Source: Trametes villosa (Eukaryota > Basidiomycota > Agaricomycetes > Polyporales > Polyporaceae). Taken from it: DNA of 64,000 nt. The stretch lies in contig PUDQ02000003.1 of NCBI GenBank assembly GCA_002964805.2, positions 1,736,001 to 1,800,000 on the forward strand. Direction: 5' to 3'. Numbering within the stretch: the first letter of the stretch is position 1; each line of letters opens with the position of its first letter. This document shows positions 21,540 through 31,699 of the stretch, one piece after another. The notes under the pieces were generated by a model. It saw only the letters and a program-made list of their open reading frames with translations, had not been told where the DNA came from and did no database searches. Both the position numbers and the translations under genes were made by a program.

Positions 21540-22748
21540 CCCCGACGTAGTGACGAGCTGGAACACCTCCCTGCAGGACTCGTCAGCCCAACGGCATTGT
21601 GCAGACTCGGCAGAAATCGTTTGGAGTCTTGCCAGACCCAGACGTGGGTTAGAGTCGGCACTCGTTCGAGCGACGTGGGTGCAACCTCGAGGTCGCCAGT
21701 CGCAGCGGGCGTAGCCTTGTCTGGATGCCACCATGATCAGGGATTATCTCGATTCTTGTTGTGTGAGTTCTCACATTCCGCACGCGAGAGGAGCTCACAG
21801 TTGACAGCTCAACATGATGCGGTCGGGACGATCATGCCCCGGTGTACCATCGTGTCGGCTCAGTTGCGCACCACGATCTCGCGGAGCGCAGACGACGTGC
21901 CTCACTTTCGCCGGTTACCAATCTACCAGCGAAGGGCAAGCGGCGGTGGGGCGCCCGGCCGAAAAGGTTCGTCAGTGTCGCAACAGCACGGCCGCAGATA
22001 TTAGTACGTTGATGGCTACGCCGCTCCATAGGTCCTCCAAGTGATGCGTCCAGATTCTGGAGACCGGTCACTCAATATCAAAATGCTGGCATCAGGTGAA
22101 CTCAAATCAACGACGAACGCGAACCCGCGAGCGCTCAGTTCGTGTCTATCTGAAACCCGGGTCTTTCAGGGGCACAAAACTTGCTGCGTCGGAGGGCCTA
22201 TTCGGTAAGTGGCTACGCCATATACCGCCTATCTCAGCGTGCCGTTGTCCGTCGGCGCCTCCTCTGACGAACCGCCGCGGCACGCTGAATAAGCGCAGTC
22301 ATTCCGAATCCTTCCCACCAGGAGCACCTAGGAGGGTGCTACCGCGCGTCCGCGTCATCCGGAGGCCGCAGTTGGTCAGAGAGCTAGGAGAACACCGGGA
22401 TGCATAGCGCTGTATGATGCTGGACATCTTGTAGAGCCTAGGCTGCTGTACCGAGGAGCCCGAGATATACTCACCGGGCGCTCTTGCCATGGACCGTGAG
22501 CGTCCGCTCCCATAGGATGCGCAGGCGCAGCACTACCAAGGATCGTCCGCAGGTATGTTGGTCCCACGTCTACTGACCTCGTATTTCCTACACAGTCGCT
22601 TCAGGTACACTCTGCGCAGCGTCCGTAGTTTTCTGCCTGCGCTGCCGATGGTAGACGTATGGCAGCACAATGTCTGTCGGCGGCGCGCAAGAGCATCCAA
22701 GTCGAGCTACCTCCAACCCTGAGGTACTGGGGAAAGTAAGGCGATCAG
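21540..22748. other. Divergent spacer between FAD monooxygenases A and B
   Basis: About 1.2 kb with no recognisable gene. Open frames on both strands have no motifs, and a long minus-strand frame entering from 22855 is only the shadow of gene B. Confidence 0.5.
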
Positions 22749-22756
22749 CATAAATA
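22749..22756 (+). promoter_or_regulatory. TATA-like box of FAD monooxygenase B
   Basis: cataaata about 100 bp upstream of the ATG at 22856, the same spacing as in the paralogues. Confidence 0.5.
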
Positions 22757-22855
22757 GGAAGACGAAGGTGCGGTAGTACACCACAACCCATCCTCAGATT
22801 GTACCTAACCACAGACTTGCAACAGTTCTCCCCAGTACCGCACTCGTCTATCGCC

Positions 22856-24073
22856 ATGTCTTCTACTGCTTCTACCAACCCGACCCATCCTCGCATCGCC
22901 ATCATCGGCGGCGGCCCCGGCGGACTTTCCCTTCTCCTCACCCTCGCCAACCGCGGCATCCCCGCTACGGTGTATGAGCGCGACACCGACAGCAGCTCTC
23001 GCGGCCAGATGGGCGGCATGCTCGACCTCGAGTGGGAGACCGGCCAGCGCGCCCTGCGCGAGAACGACATGGAGGACGTCTTCAAGAAGTTCTCCCGCCG
23101 CGACGCCCAGGAGATGCGTCTCACGGGCAAGGACGGCGTCCCGCTTCTCCAGCGCGAAGAGCCCGCCGCGGAGGAAGGAGACCTCAAGAACGAACGCCCC
23201 GAGATCGACCGCCGCGTCCTCCGCCAGATCCTGCTCGACGCTGTCCCGAAGGAGTCGGTCAAGTGGGGCCATACTCTCGCCTCCGTCCGTGCCCTCGAGA
23301 ACGGGGAGCACGAGCTCGCCTTCGCCAACGGTACTACCGCTGTCGCCGATCTTGTCGTCGGCGCCGACGGCGCGAACTCGCGCGTCCGCTCGCTCCTCTC
23401 CTCTGAGGTGCCCCTCTACCACGGCGTTACCTGCGCCGAGCTCTCGCTTTCCCCCACCGATGCCGCCCTCCCGGAGAACCGCGAGGTCGTGGAGGCAGTC
23501 GGCAAGGGCACCTGCGGCATCGCCGAGGACGAGAAGGTAATCATCTTCCAACGCAACGGCGACGGTCGCATCCGCGCCTACCTCTGCCACCGCGCTGATG
23601 CGAGCTGGAGGCTCCCGGCCGACCCGAAGGAGGCCAAGGAGGTCATCCTCGGCCTCTACGCCGACTGGGCGCCGTGGGTGCGCAAGTTCATCGAGCACGC
23701 GGACGAGAGCGCGGTCTACCTCCGTCCGCTCTACTACCTTCCCGCTGGCCATCGCTGGGACCACAAGTCCGGCCTGACCCTCATCGGTGATGCCGCCCAT
23801 CTCATGAGTCCGTTCGGGGCTGGCGCTGGCGCGAACCTGGCCATGGGCGACGGCCTCGACATCGGCCTCCTCATCGCAGAAGCGTACTCGAAGGGACTTG
23901 GGCAGGAGGAGAGGGAGGCTGCTATCGCTGCATGGGAGCAGGAGATGTCCGCGAAGTCCGCCCACTTTACTTCCATTTCCGTGAAGGTCATCGAGCTCGC
24001 TTTTGGGCCTGGCACGCCTCAGACCCTCGTTGACGCTTTCTACAAGTATCTCGCGCCGGCCCAGGAGGAGTAG
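22856..24073 (+). CDS. TetX-like FAD-dependent monooxygenase B
   Basis: A single exon of 405 aa. FAD-binding motifs: IAIIGGGPGGLSLLLTLANR (GxGxxG), DLVVGADGANSRVRSLL (DG) and LTLIGDAAHLMSPFGAGAGAN (GD; the usual PFAG reads PFGAG here, one residue inserted). The substrate-domain segments RPEIDRRVLRQILLDAVPK and SVKWGHTLASVRALENGEHE are shared with the other copies. In several places (KFSRRDAQEMRL, AEDEKVI, PADPKEAKEVILGLYADW) it is closer to copy D at 48-49 kb than to its neighbours A and C. It is divergent from A and convergent with C; the 3' ends of B and C are 225 bp apart. The reaction is probably NADPH-dependent hydroxylation of an unknown small molecule. The start is chosen at the ATG just before the conserved THPRIAI segment. 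Confidence 0.92.
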   Translation: MSSTASTNPTHPRIAIIGGGPGGLSLLLTLANRGIPATVYERDTDSSSRGQMGGMLDLEWETGQRALRENDMEDVFKKFSRRDAQEMRLTGKDGVPLLQREEPAAEEGDLKNERPEIDRRVLRQILLDAVPKESVKWGHTLASVRALENGEHELAFANGTTAVADLVVGADGANSRVRSLLSSEVPLYHGVTCAELSLSPTDAALPENREVVEAVGKGTCGIAEDEKVIIFQRNGDGRIRAYLCHRADASWRLPADPKEAKEVILGLYADWAPWVRKFIEHADESAVYLRPLYYLPAGHRWDHKSGLTLIGDAAHLMSPFGAGAGANLAMGDGLDIGLLIAEAYSKGLGQEEREAAIAAWEQEMSAKSAHFTSISVKVIELAFGPGTPQTLVDAFYKYLAPAQEE

Positions 24074-24298
24074 TATGTAGCGGTGCCGTTATACCTCCCG
24101 CTCGTACAATGTATCGTCACTTGAAGTTCATGAAGGTTCAGTTGGTTATCGTCATGACTTGAGCGGCCGCATGTGAGACAGAGAACGCACGTAATCATTC
24201 TACCGCTAGTGAACCATGCTCGAAATTGAAGAGCATCAACAGGGAATGGCTACGATGATATTCCGACACTACAAGTACATGGGGCGACTCCTACACGC

Positions 24299-25507
24299 CT
24301 AGTGTTGAGACATGGCGTTCTGGAAGGCTTGTACAGCAGCGTGGGGTGCCTCCGGGCTAAAGAAAATCTCGAGGTTCGCGGCAGTGAGCGCGGCGAACGT
24401 CTCCCCTCTCGCGAACATGCTCTCCTCCCAGGTTGTGAGCGCAGCCTCCTTCTTCTCCTGCCCCCAACCGTTCGTCTTTGCATCAGCCAAAACGAGCCCC
24501 AGCTCCACAGCGTCGCGCATCGCGAGATTCACGCCCGCGCCCGCGAAAGGGCTCATCAGGTGAGCAGCATCGCCGATGAGTGTCACGCCACGCCTGTGCT
24601 CCCAGCGGTGTCCAACGGGGAGGTAGAAGAGGGGCCGCACGTAGATGGCGTCCTCGTCCGCCTGCTCGACGAGCTTGCAGATCCAGGGCGCCCAGTCGGG
24701 ATAGATCGCGAGTAGCTTCTTCTTTGCCTCCGTCGCGTCGCGCGGGAGGGTCCAGTCGAGCGTGTTGCGATGCCATAGGTACGCGCGGACACGCCCGTCC
24801 CCGTTGCGCTGCATGCCGACGAACTTCCCGTCCTGCACGGCGTAGCAGCTGCCCTTGCCGACGCCATCGCTGATGTCGCGGTTCTCGGGGAGGGCGGCGA
24901 CGGAGGCCGCGAGCGAAACCTCGGCGCCCGTGACGCCGTGGTAGGTGGGCGTGGCCGCCGACGAGAGAATGGGACGGACGCGCGAGTTCGCGCCATCGGC
25001 ACCGACGACGAGGTCCGCGGTGGTGACGACGCCGTTCGAGAACGTCAGCTCGTGCTGGCCACCTTCGAGCGGGCGAATGGACGCAAGGGCGTGGCCCCAC
25101 TTGACCGCGTGCGCGGGCACGGCTGCGAGCAACATCTCGCGAAGGACACGGCGGTCGATCTCCGGGCGAGCGTTCCTGAGGTCCCCAGTGAGCGGGTCGA
25201 CGTAGGACTCCTCGCGATGGAAGAGCGGGACGCCGTCCTTGCCGCAGATCTTGGTCTCCTCGGCGTCGCGGCGCGAGTTCTTCCTGAACTCGTCTTCGAG
25301 ACCGTTCAAGCGCAGGGCCTTCTGGCCGGACTCCCACTCGAGGTCGAGCATGCCGCCGAGGTGGGCGCGCGAGTAGCTGTCGGGCTCGCGCTCGTAGACC
25401 GTCGCGGGGATGCCGCGCTTCGCGAGGGTAAGGAGGAGGACGAGGCCCGCAGGACCGCCGCCGACGATGGCGATACGAGGGCTTTGCGGCGCGGATGTGT
25501 CGGACAT
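24299..25507 (-). CDS. TetX-like FAD-dependent monooxygenase C
   Basis: A single exon of 402 aa. Motifs: IAIVGGGPAGLVLLLTLAKR, YEREPDSYSRAHLGGMLDLE, LVVGADGANSRVRPIL and VTLIGDAAHLMSPFAGAGVN. HREESYVDPLTGDLRNARPE and VGKGSCYAVQDGKFV show it to be the closest relative of copy A (HREEAHIDPLTGDLTKARPE, VGKGSCYIAQDGTDI), so A and C form one subgroup and B and D the other. All three FAD motifs are intact and it should be an active NADPH-dependent hydroxylase of unknown substrate. A TATA element lies about 95 bp upstream on the minus strand. Confidence 0.92.
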   Translation of the reverse strand: MSDTSAPQSPRIAIVGGGPAGLVLLLTLAKRGIPATVYEREPDSYSRAHLGGMLDLEWESGQKALRLNGLEDEFRKNSRRDAEETKICGKDGVPLFHREESYVDPLTGDLRNARPEIDRRVLREMLLAAVPAHAVKWGHALASIRPLEGGQHELTFSNGVVTTADLVVGADGANSRVRPILSSAATPTYHGVTGAEVSLAASVAALPENRDISDGVGKGSCYAVQDGKFVGMQRNGDGRVRAYLWHRNTLDWTLPRDATEAKKKLLAIYPDWAPWICKLVEQADEDAIYVRPLFYLPVGHRWEHRRGVTLIGDAAHLMSPFAGAGVNLAMRDAVELGLVLADAKTNGWGQEKKEAALTTWEESMFARGETFAALTAANLEIFFSPEAPHAAVQAFQNAMSQH

Positions 25508-25601
25508 GGTTCAGAGGTTCTGGGAGTTAGTTGGGGTGCTGTTGAGGATGTGATTGCTGGGCGAGTGTCGTTGGTTGGTGCTCTCGCTACAGTCGATGTT
25601 C

Positions 25602-25609
25602 TTATAAAA
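25602..25609 (-). promoter_or_regulatory. TATA box of FAD monooxygenase C
   Basis: The minus strand reads gacgttttataagaacatcg; the TATA lies about 95 bp before the ATG. The following GAACATCG resembles GAACGTCG at the same place upstream of copy D. Confidence 0.5.
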
Positions 25610-26711
25610 CGTCTGAGCACGGTACCTGTGGATCGGTGCATCCCATCGCATAGCAGAAAATCCGTCCTCGTCGGCAAAGCCGTGTTCTTTCTTACGATTC
25701 GCAGTGGTCCTGGGATGGTCTGATCGCCTTGTTTGGACGTCGCGAACTCTGCTAACTCCTACGCAGCTTCTTGGGCTGCAAAAACACGTAAAATACATTC
25801 AAAAGGGCCAGCACGGCGGCCGAATAATCAGCACACCACGTACTTTTATACCACTGCTTTCTCATACCCTGGGAAGAATTCCACGCCCCGAGGTGTCGAC
25901 TCGCCCTCGAAGCGGTGCCGAGCGATGCACAAAAGGGGATACCGAACGGCCTTCGCCGCTGTGCTTCATGTTTGATCCGACTGCTCCTTCCAACTCGGCC
26001 CGTCGAGTATGGAGTATGGGGGATTCGCCTTGGAGGGACTGCAGAATGCGCGAGATCACGGACATTGGTAATGCGAGGCTACCCGGCAAGGGCAGTGCGC
26101 TCTGGCTCGAATGAATTGCCTTGAGATACGAGGCAAGGGGCTTCCCTAGTAGAAGGAGGACACACTGACCTATTTGCCGGACACCGTTGCCCACCACGCA
26201 TCGCTACTTCCAGCTGTTCCTGGTCTGATTTCGTCTATCGTCCGCAATTCGTGTGATAGTTGCAGCCGTAGGTCACCGATTGCAAACAATCGACTGGCGT
26301 AGTGTCGGCGTTCCGATGTTCAAATTAGGCCTTCAGGATCGGGTGTCCGTGTGTTTTGACACATAGCAATCCGAACAGCACGGCGGATCCAGCGCCCATT
26401 TCCGAGTCAGAGTCCCAGAGTAACGTCGTAGCGAGCCTGAAGCGTTGTGAGGGAACGAGACATCAATGTTTTTGAGAAAGCACGACCACAGTCGACCTCG
26501 CAGCAGTCATACAATCCGAGAAGGCCAGAATAATGAGTAGGTTGTCGACAGTAGTTCAAGCCGGAGTGGACGTCGGATGGAGGACGTTCGTCGTTCGCGA
26601 TCATCAAGCGCTGGCGCCCAGGGGCAGATGCCAGTGGTACCAGAGTGACTGGCCGGAAAAGGAAGGTAACGTGGTTCGAAGCGCCCGGCCTATGCGAAGA
26701 CCACTTAATTC
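25610..26711. other. Spacer between monooxygenase C and GST
   Basis: 1.1 kb. I see no gene, RNA or repeat; the short open frames on both strands lack any motif. Confidence 0.5.
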
Positions 26712-27560
26712 CTAAGAATCAAGGGTAGCTACTTCACCCGAGTCTACTACTTCGTACTGCTTGAAGGCGTCTACAAGCCTCGCCCAGCAACCTTGGTTCC
26801 ATGCCTTGACATCGGTCCACTCCTTGCTACTCTCCCCAAACAGGATCCGAATGGACACCAAGAAGCTCACAACGATCACGTCCGCGTAGCCAATCCTGTC
26901 CCCGAGGAAGAAGGGCTTGTCGACGCCGTCCGCTTGAAGCCATTCTGCGAATGTACCAAAAAGCCTCTCTACCCCCGCCCAGTGCTTCTCGCGCTTCGGG
27001 CCCGGCGGCGTCAGCTCCTGGAGCGGCACGCCGAAGTCCGCTTCGCGAGCGGCGCGGAAGTACGCCTCGCTGGGGGGCCGAAGGTGGGTCGCAACCTCAG
27101 GGACAAGAATTGACCCCAGGTCGGCGGCGCCCAGTGCTAGGAACGCATGGTCGAATGCGGCGTGTAGCGCGTCGGTCTCCGCGGGGATGAGGCGGGGCGT
27201 GTCTGGGTACGCCTTGTCGAGGTAGCGCGCGATGAGGGCGGACTCGGCCACCGCCGTCTTCGTGTTCGGGTCGTAGATCGCGGGGAGGGTGTATAGCGGG
27301 CTGCCGTCTGCGGAGTTCCCGGTGGGAAGCGCGCTAATCTTGCGCAGGAGAGGGGCGATGTCGGGGTACTCGACCCACACGGTTTTGTATGGGATGCCCT
27401 TGATGTTCAAGACGAATCTAGAAGGCATGGACTGAGCGTGGAATATGAGGACGCGAACGCCCATTGCGACGTACCTGGCCTTCCAGGTATTCGGAGACCA
27501 CGCGTTTGGCACGGTATCCTTGCCAGGGATGTCATAGAAGATGATAGGTTCGGACATCAT
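26712..27560 (-). CDS. Glutathione S-transferase, probably etherase-related (GTE-like)
   Basis: Two exons (27560-27475 and 27417-26712, intron 57 nt) give 263 aa. The thioredoxin-fold N-domain begins MSEPIIFYDIPGKDTVPNAW, then WSPNTWKARFVLNIKGIPYK and TVWVEYPDI. It continues to YTLPAIYDPNTKTAVAESALIARYLD, where the cis-Pro and the AESALIA glutathione-binding segment are expected. The helical C-domain has FFLGDRIGYADVIVVSFL with the N-capping Asp. The WSPNTWK..xLNxKG start is typical of fungal GSTs related to bacterial beta-etherases (LigE-like GTE class), a group expanded in wood-decay fungi. It would conjugate or reductively cleave small aromatics using glutathione in the cytosol. Start could be Met 1 or Met 2. 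Substrate is inferred from the family only. Confidence 0.88.
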   Translation of the reverse strand: MMSEPIIFYDIPGKDTVPNAWSPNTWKARYVAMGVRVLIFHAQSMPSRFVLNIKGIPYKTVWVEYPDIAPLLRKISALPTGNSADGSPLYTLPAIYDPNTKTAVAESALIARYLDKAYPDTPRLIPAETDALHAAFDHAFLALGAADLGSILVPEVATHLRPPSEAYFRAAREADFGVPLQELTPPGPKREKHWAGVERLFGTFAEWLQADGVDKPFFLGDRIGYADVIVVSFLVSIRILFGESSKEWTDVKAWNQGCWARLVDAFKQYEVVDSGEVATLDS

Positions 27561-28307
27561 GAGCCCAGAGAGCTATGAGCGGCGTTGATAAATGTGACGC
27601 GCGAGGGGGAGGATCGGTGTTTCAGCGCAGAGCAGTGTCAAGCGCAGCGCGCTACTTATGCCCTCCCTGCCTACGGAGTTCTGCCTCCGCGTGTATGTGC
27701 ATGGAGCAGCAGAAATTCTGGGACCGTACGATAGCGCACCGATGCTCGGCGTGAACACTGTGCTATCGTCGAGGTACAGGGTAGTTAGGAGAAGCAAGAG
27801 ACACGATTGGCTTACCAGCAGCTGCCCCGCGCGAGTTCCGCTAGCACGACATCGGCGTCGATGCCGCCTCCAAGCCTTGGTAAGCCATTGCGGCTGATCT
27901 GAGGCTGAGTAAGACCTGCGCCGTTGCGCGCTATGCGCATTCTGTTATCGTTCTCAACGTGACGGGTGATGTAGAGCCAAAGCTCCCGGACACCATGCAC
28001 ACTGCCACATTCAGAACCTAGCCTAGCGCAAGACTCCGAAGAGGCAGTGCTTACTCGACCTGAGACCCGGAACGAAGAGAGCCCATATTCCCTGCCCCAT
28101 ACCCGGTGCGAAGCGCTGCCAAGCGCTGAGGCCTGAGGCACGAACTTCATGACTTCGCGTAGGCACCGCATAATTGTATACGGCTACGAATACACAGCGT
28201 ACGCTGACTGGTGGGGTGCAAGTGTGTCATCCTACCTTGGTATTCAACCTAAAAATCCAGATCAGTACAAGTTCCCGCAAGGGCGCGAATGCAAGAGACG
28301 GCGTACT
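27561..28307. other. Spacer between GST and nucleotidyltransferase-fold gene 1
   Basis: 750 bp. No gene or RNA recognised; probably the GST promoter and the 3' flank of the next gene. Confidence 0.5.
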
Positions 28308-29052
28308 TTACTGCCCGTGCGAGTGCTCACGCGGGATCTCGAACCCCAGCTCCCTCCAGTTGTCTGCACTATACGGCGACGCGAACGCCACGTATCTCAG
28401 CAACGTCTCCTGCGCCGCCGCGATCATCTCCCTCGGGATCCACGCCGCGTCTCCCGCGTCGATGCGCAAGCCCCGCCTGCACACGATCGCGAGCAGCGCG
28501 TCGACATCGCGCACGTCGAGGTACTGCTTGAACTGCATGTCTGTCCGCGGCGACACGCGATGGTCCGCCCAGCCCTGCAGCTTCAGCAGCAGCTGCGGGA
28601 GGAGCGGCATCGCGGGGAGGTTGTGCGGCGCGCGGGTCACGATGTGCGCGCGCGGGACGTCGGGCACGTTGAGGATGCCGGGGAGGAGGATGTCGACCTT
28701 GCAGCGCTGGTATGTCCCGGGGAAGCGGTACCAGAGGACGCGGTAGGTCGCGCGCGGGTTGCGCGAGCGGACGAGGGTGTAATTGCGGTTCTCGCGCACG
28801 AGGAGCTCCTTCAGCGACTCTTGCGTGTACGCTGCGGTGAGGACGACAAGGTCAACATCCTTTCGTTGCGATTCCGTCGTGAGTTGGAGGTCTGCGAGTT
28901 GGAGGGCAATTACTCACGTTGGGTTTGCGCTTGACTCCGTGGAGATAGCTGGCGACGCTGCCCATGAGACAGCACTGCAGCTCGTGCCTTTCGTAGATCG
29001 CAATTGTGGTCTTGGCAACGTCGAGGATCTGTGAAGCGGTAGGAGTAGTCAT
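28308..29052 (-). CDS. Nucleotidyltransferase-fold protein 1
   Basis: Two exons (29052-28918, 28859-28308; intron 58 nt) give 228 aa. It starts MTTPTASQILDVAKTTIAIY. The classic nucleotidyltransferase layout can be read: CLMGSVASYLHG supplies the G-S, DVDLVVLT directly after the intron supplies the D-x-D, and CKVDILLPG supplies the third acidic residue. The C-terminal half has LPAMPLLPQLLLKLQGWADH and QFKQYLDVRDVDALL, a helical stretch as in related small NTase-fold proteins. The reaction would be transfer of a nucleotide to an unknown acceptor; the target cannot be deduced. It is tandem with a close paralogue 600 bp upstream that shares the intron position. Confidence 0.75.
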
Positions 29053-29655
29053 GGCGCGGTTCTGAGAAAGTGTCTGCAATGTCGAGAGGAGGTTCAAGTG
29101 GAGCCGTTGTGCCATGTGCAAGGGGTCGAGGGAGAAGGGCAGAGGCTCGGGAGAACGCAATGGTGTAGTGTGCTGCGGTAGCCCAGTCAACGATACAGGC
29201 GCGCGATTCGCACATCCATATGCGGGGGTGTGGTTCTTCTATAACACGGGGCATTTACCACGTGTAATGCCACGGCTGGGTTGGTGACGAAGTCGCAAAA
29301 GTATCTGGATGGCGTTCAGGAAGGTATATACTCTCGATGACGGAGAAAACCTTGACATCTGATACTTCTATACTCTCCTCAGCGATGCTTAAAGGTCTGG
29401 TTCCGTGAAAGGCGGCGAGGCTTTGTGTGGTCAAGCATACGATATCAGATGCCTACATATATGGGATCCGGAGTAAAGCGCTGCGTGGCATCAAGCCGAT
29501 CACGCGAAATAGCTCCTACTCCAACCTGTGGCCGTATGGCTTGTGTGAGGGTAGATCGATGCCTGATAGAACTGCGTTAGCACAGTCTCATGAGTGGTGC
29601 TACAGATGATACGCGGTAAAGCAGGATAGGGGTGCACTTACCGTTGTGTTTGAAA
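29053..29655. other. Spacer between the two nucleotidyltransferase-fold genes
   Basis: 600 bp holding the promoter of gene 1 and the 3' flank of gene 2. Nothing else is recognised. Confidence 0.5.
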
Positions 29656-30373
29656 TCATACGGAGAAGCCCAGAGCCTTCCACCGTCGACGGGTGCTAGG
29701 GGAGCCGTGGACAAAGTACACGTCCAACCTCGCCAACGCAGCGGAGATCATGGACTCCGGTAGCCAGCTGTACGCTGCGGATCGGATGCGATCGCCGCTT
29801 TGGTACACGATCTCGAGGAGCTGGTCGATGTCACGTTGGTCGGTGTACTGCTTCAGCTGAAGGTCTGTCCTGATCGCAGCGCGATGGTCCGACCACGCCT
29901 GGAGCTTCGAGAGCAAGTGAGGGATGAGCGGCATGAGGGGGAGATTGTGGGGGGCCTGCGAGACGACGTGTTTAGGCGGCACATTGGGGATGTTCATGGT
30001 CCCGGGGACGAGTACGTCGACCTTGCAACGCCTGGAGAGGTATCCGCCGGGGAAGCGATACCAGAGGACTTTGTAGGTTGCATAGATGTTGCGGGACCTG
30101 ACGAGGTAGAAATTGGAGTCTGCCTGGACCAGCATTGCCTTTAGAGTCTCTTGGTCGTAGCGCGTAGTGAGAACTACTAGGTCGACGTCCTGAGTGCACA
30201 GTGAGACAAGTGATGGGAGGATGATGAAAAGGAAGAATCACGTTCGGCGTGCGAGACACTCCATAAACATAACTGGCGACACTGCCGACGAGGCAGCACA
30301 TCAGCCCTTTGCGGGCGAAGATGTCGATGGCCTTGCGAGAGATATCGAGAACGTCTGTTGACGAGCAGCTCAT
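29656..30373 (-). CDS. Nucleotidyltransferase-fold protein 2
   Basis: Two exons (30373-30242, 30189-29656; intron 52 nt) give 221 aa. Paralogue of the previous gene: MSCSSTDVLDISRKAIDIF, CLVGSVASYVYGVSRTPN up to the intron, then DVDLVVLTTRYDQETLKAML, YATYKVLWYRFPGGY, CKVDVLVPGTMNIPNVP, NLPLMPLIPHLLSKLQAWSDH, LKQYTDQRDIDQLLEIV. All three presumed metal-binding acids (DVD and the D of KVDV) are kept. The intron lies at the same codon in both copies, directly before DVD, so the pair arose by tandem duplication. No partner domain (HEPN, KNTase) is seen in either. Confidence 0.75.
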
Positions 30374-31699
30374 GGCGTGAAGGACTAGAGCAGCGAGGAG
30401 ACCGCATTGGGGGAGTTGATAGGTACCAGAAGCACGCCCGAGCTTCTCGTCTTCTCAGCCATTGAGATTATTTCGTGTGCTCGACAAAACACTTACGAGG
30501 TTTCAGTCTTGCGCGTGGCCCTATGCAAGCTTCATACGCTTCAAGAGTGTTTCTCTCAATCTAACATATGGGTGGTCGCTATGTCTGGCAGACGTCAGCA
30601 CAACTCCCGCGGCATCAGTCGTGGTTATGCGAGACAGCTACAGAGAGTCACGCTCACATCTGGTGGAATGCTTGGTCAAGGCATGTCCGAGAAGGAATAA
30701 CCATGGCGGTTCTCATACCTGTAGGGCCCATTCTCCATGGCCATTCGGATACTATCGTAGTACGTTGCCCGGGTTGGAGGCGCCTTCCTTTCTTACAGGT
30801 TGCCCCATGACATATTAGGTCGCCGATTCCAGGCCAGCAAACGTAAATTGTTGAGTACAGCTGAGTGTGCGGGGGGAGATGATGTAAGTTATCCGTCGAA
30901 GGCGGTTCACTACAGGCTGGGGCGTACGCCTCGACTGAGTACGTCGTATACGACAGTTGACGCACCTACCCTTCGTACGAATTCTACAACCCTGGGGCAG
31001 AAGACAGTTACGAGTGCTTCTCCAGTATTAGTGCAAAGCTTCAGCCATGACGCCAAAACAAGATTGATGAAGTCGGACGAGGTCCGAGGAGGTGGAGGCC
31101 GGAGGAAGAGGTCGGTCTATCACTGAAGTTCAAGGAGTACTAACAGTGCACTAACATCGCTACAAGACGGGTTAGCTACCGAGTAAGTAACAGCAATAAG
31201 ACTGCGAAGGCGGGCGCTCTCCGTAAACGCCCGCGCGAGTTTCGGCCGTCTTCCAACTTTCTGCTCTCTCTCCTTACTCTCACTCATCATTCAATACCCA
31301 CGAACCAAAGCAGTCATGTCCTCATGAGAAACAGCGCGGGAGAAGCGGCTTATCAGCCGCACTGAACTCCGTACGATGTATGCGATACTAGGAAGACGCA
31401 TCGCAGAATTCGTATGCCGCCATACCGTCTTCCTTCGCCTTATCAGCGTGCATGACCGCCCCGGGGCTATTTCTAGATCCCGGACCACGCTGTCCTCGTC
31501 TTCTGCAGAATCTGTACCGCACGCGTTCCCACCGCGATGAGCGATGCGCATCCTGCACCATGCCGTACGGGCGGGATCAATCTGACGCTTTTCGTTCCGG
31601 CGCATGATGGCCACTAGAAGCGTATAAAATCCATGGCGTCCCTCACGAGCAACCCCCAGCGCCCCAAGATTGTTCCTGTGTGCTGTTGCACTCGACGAC
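30374..31699. other. 1.3-kb spacer before the S10 carboxypeptidase gene
   Basis: No gene recognised. A purine-rich patch lies at 31070-31110, and the last 80 bases are the carboxypeptidase promoter. Confidence 0.5.
31622..31630 (+). promoter_or_regulatory. TATA box of serine carboxypeptidase
   Basis: cgtataaaat about 72 bp upstream of the ATG at 31700. Confidence 0.6.

Noticed and set aside
21459..21734. Upstream extension of FAD monooxygenase A to a 497-aa protein
   Set aside because: The open frame continues upstream, but the ATG at 21443 aligns with the starts of the three paralogues and the extension contains the TATA element.
22805..23965. Long minus-strand ORF (386 aa) opposite FAD monooxygenase B, and similar long frames overlapping copies A, C and D
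   Set aside because: They mirror the codon bias (C/G in third positions suppresses stops in other frames), are rich in Arg, Glu, Ala and Val without motifs, and recur at all four paralogues as expected of shadows.
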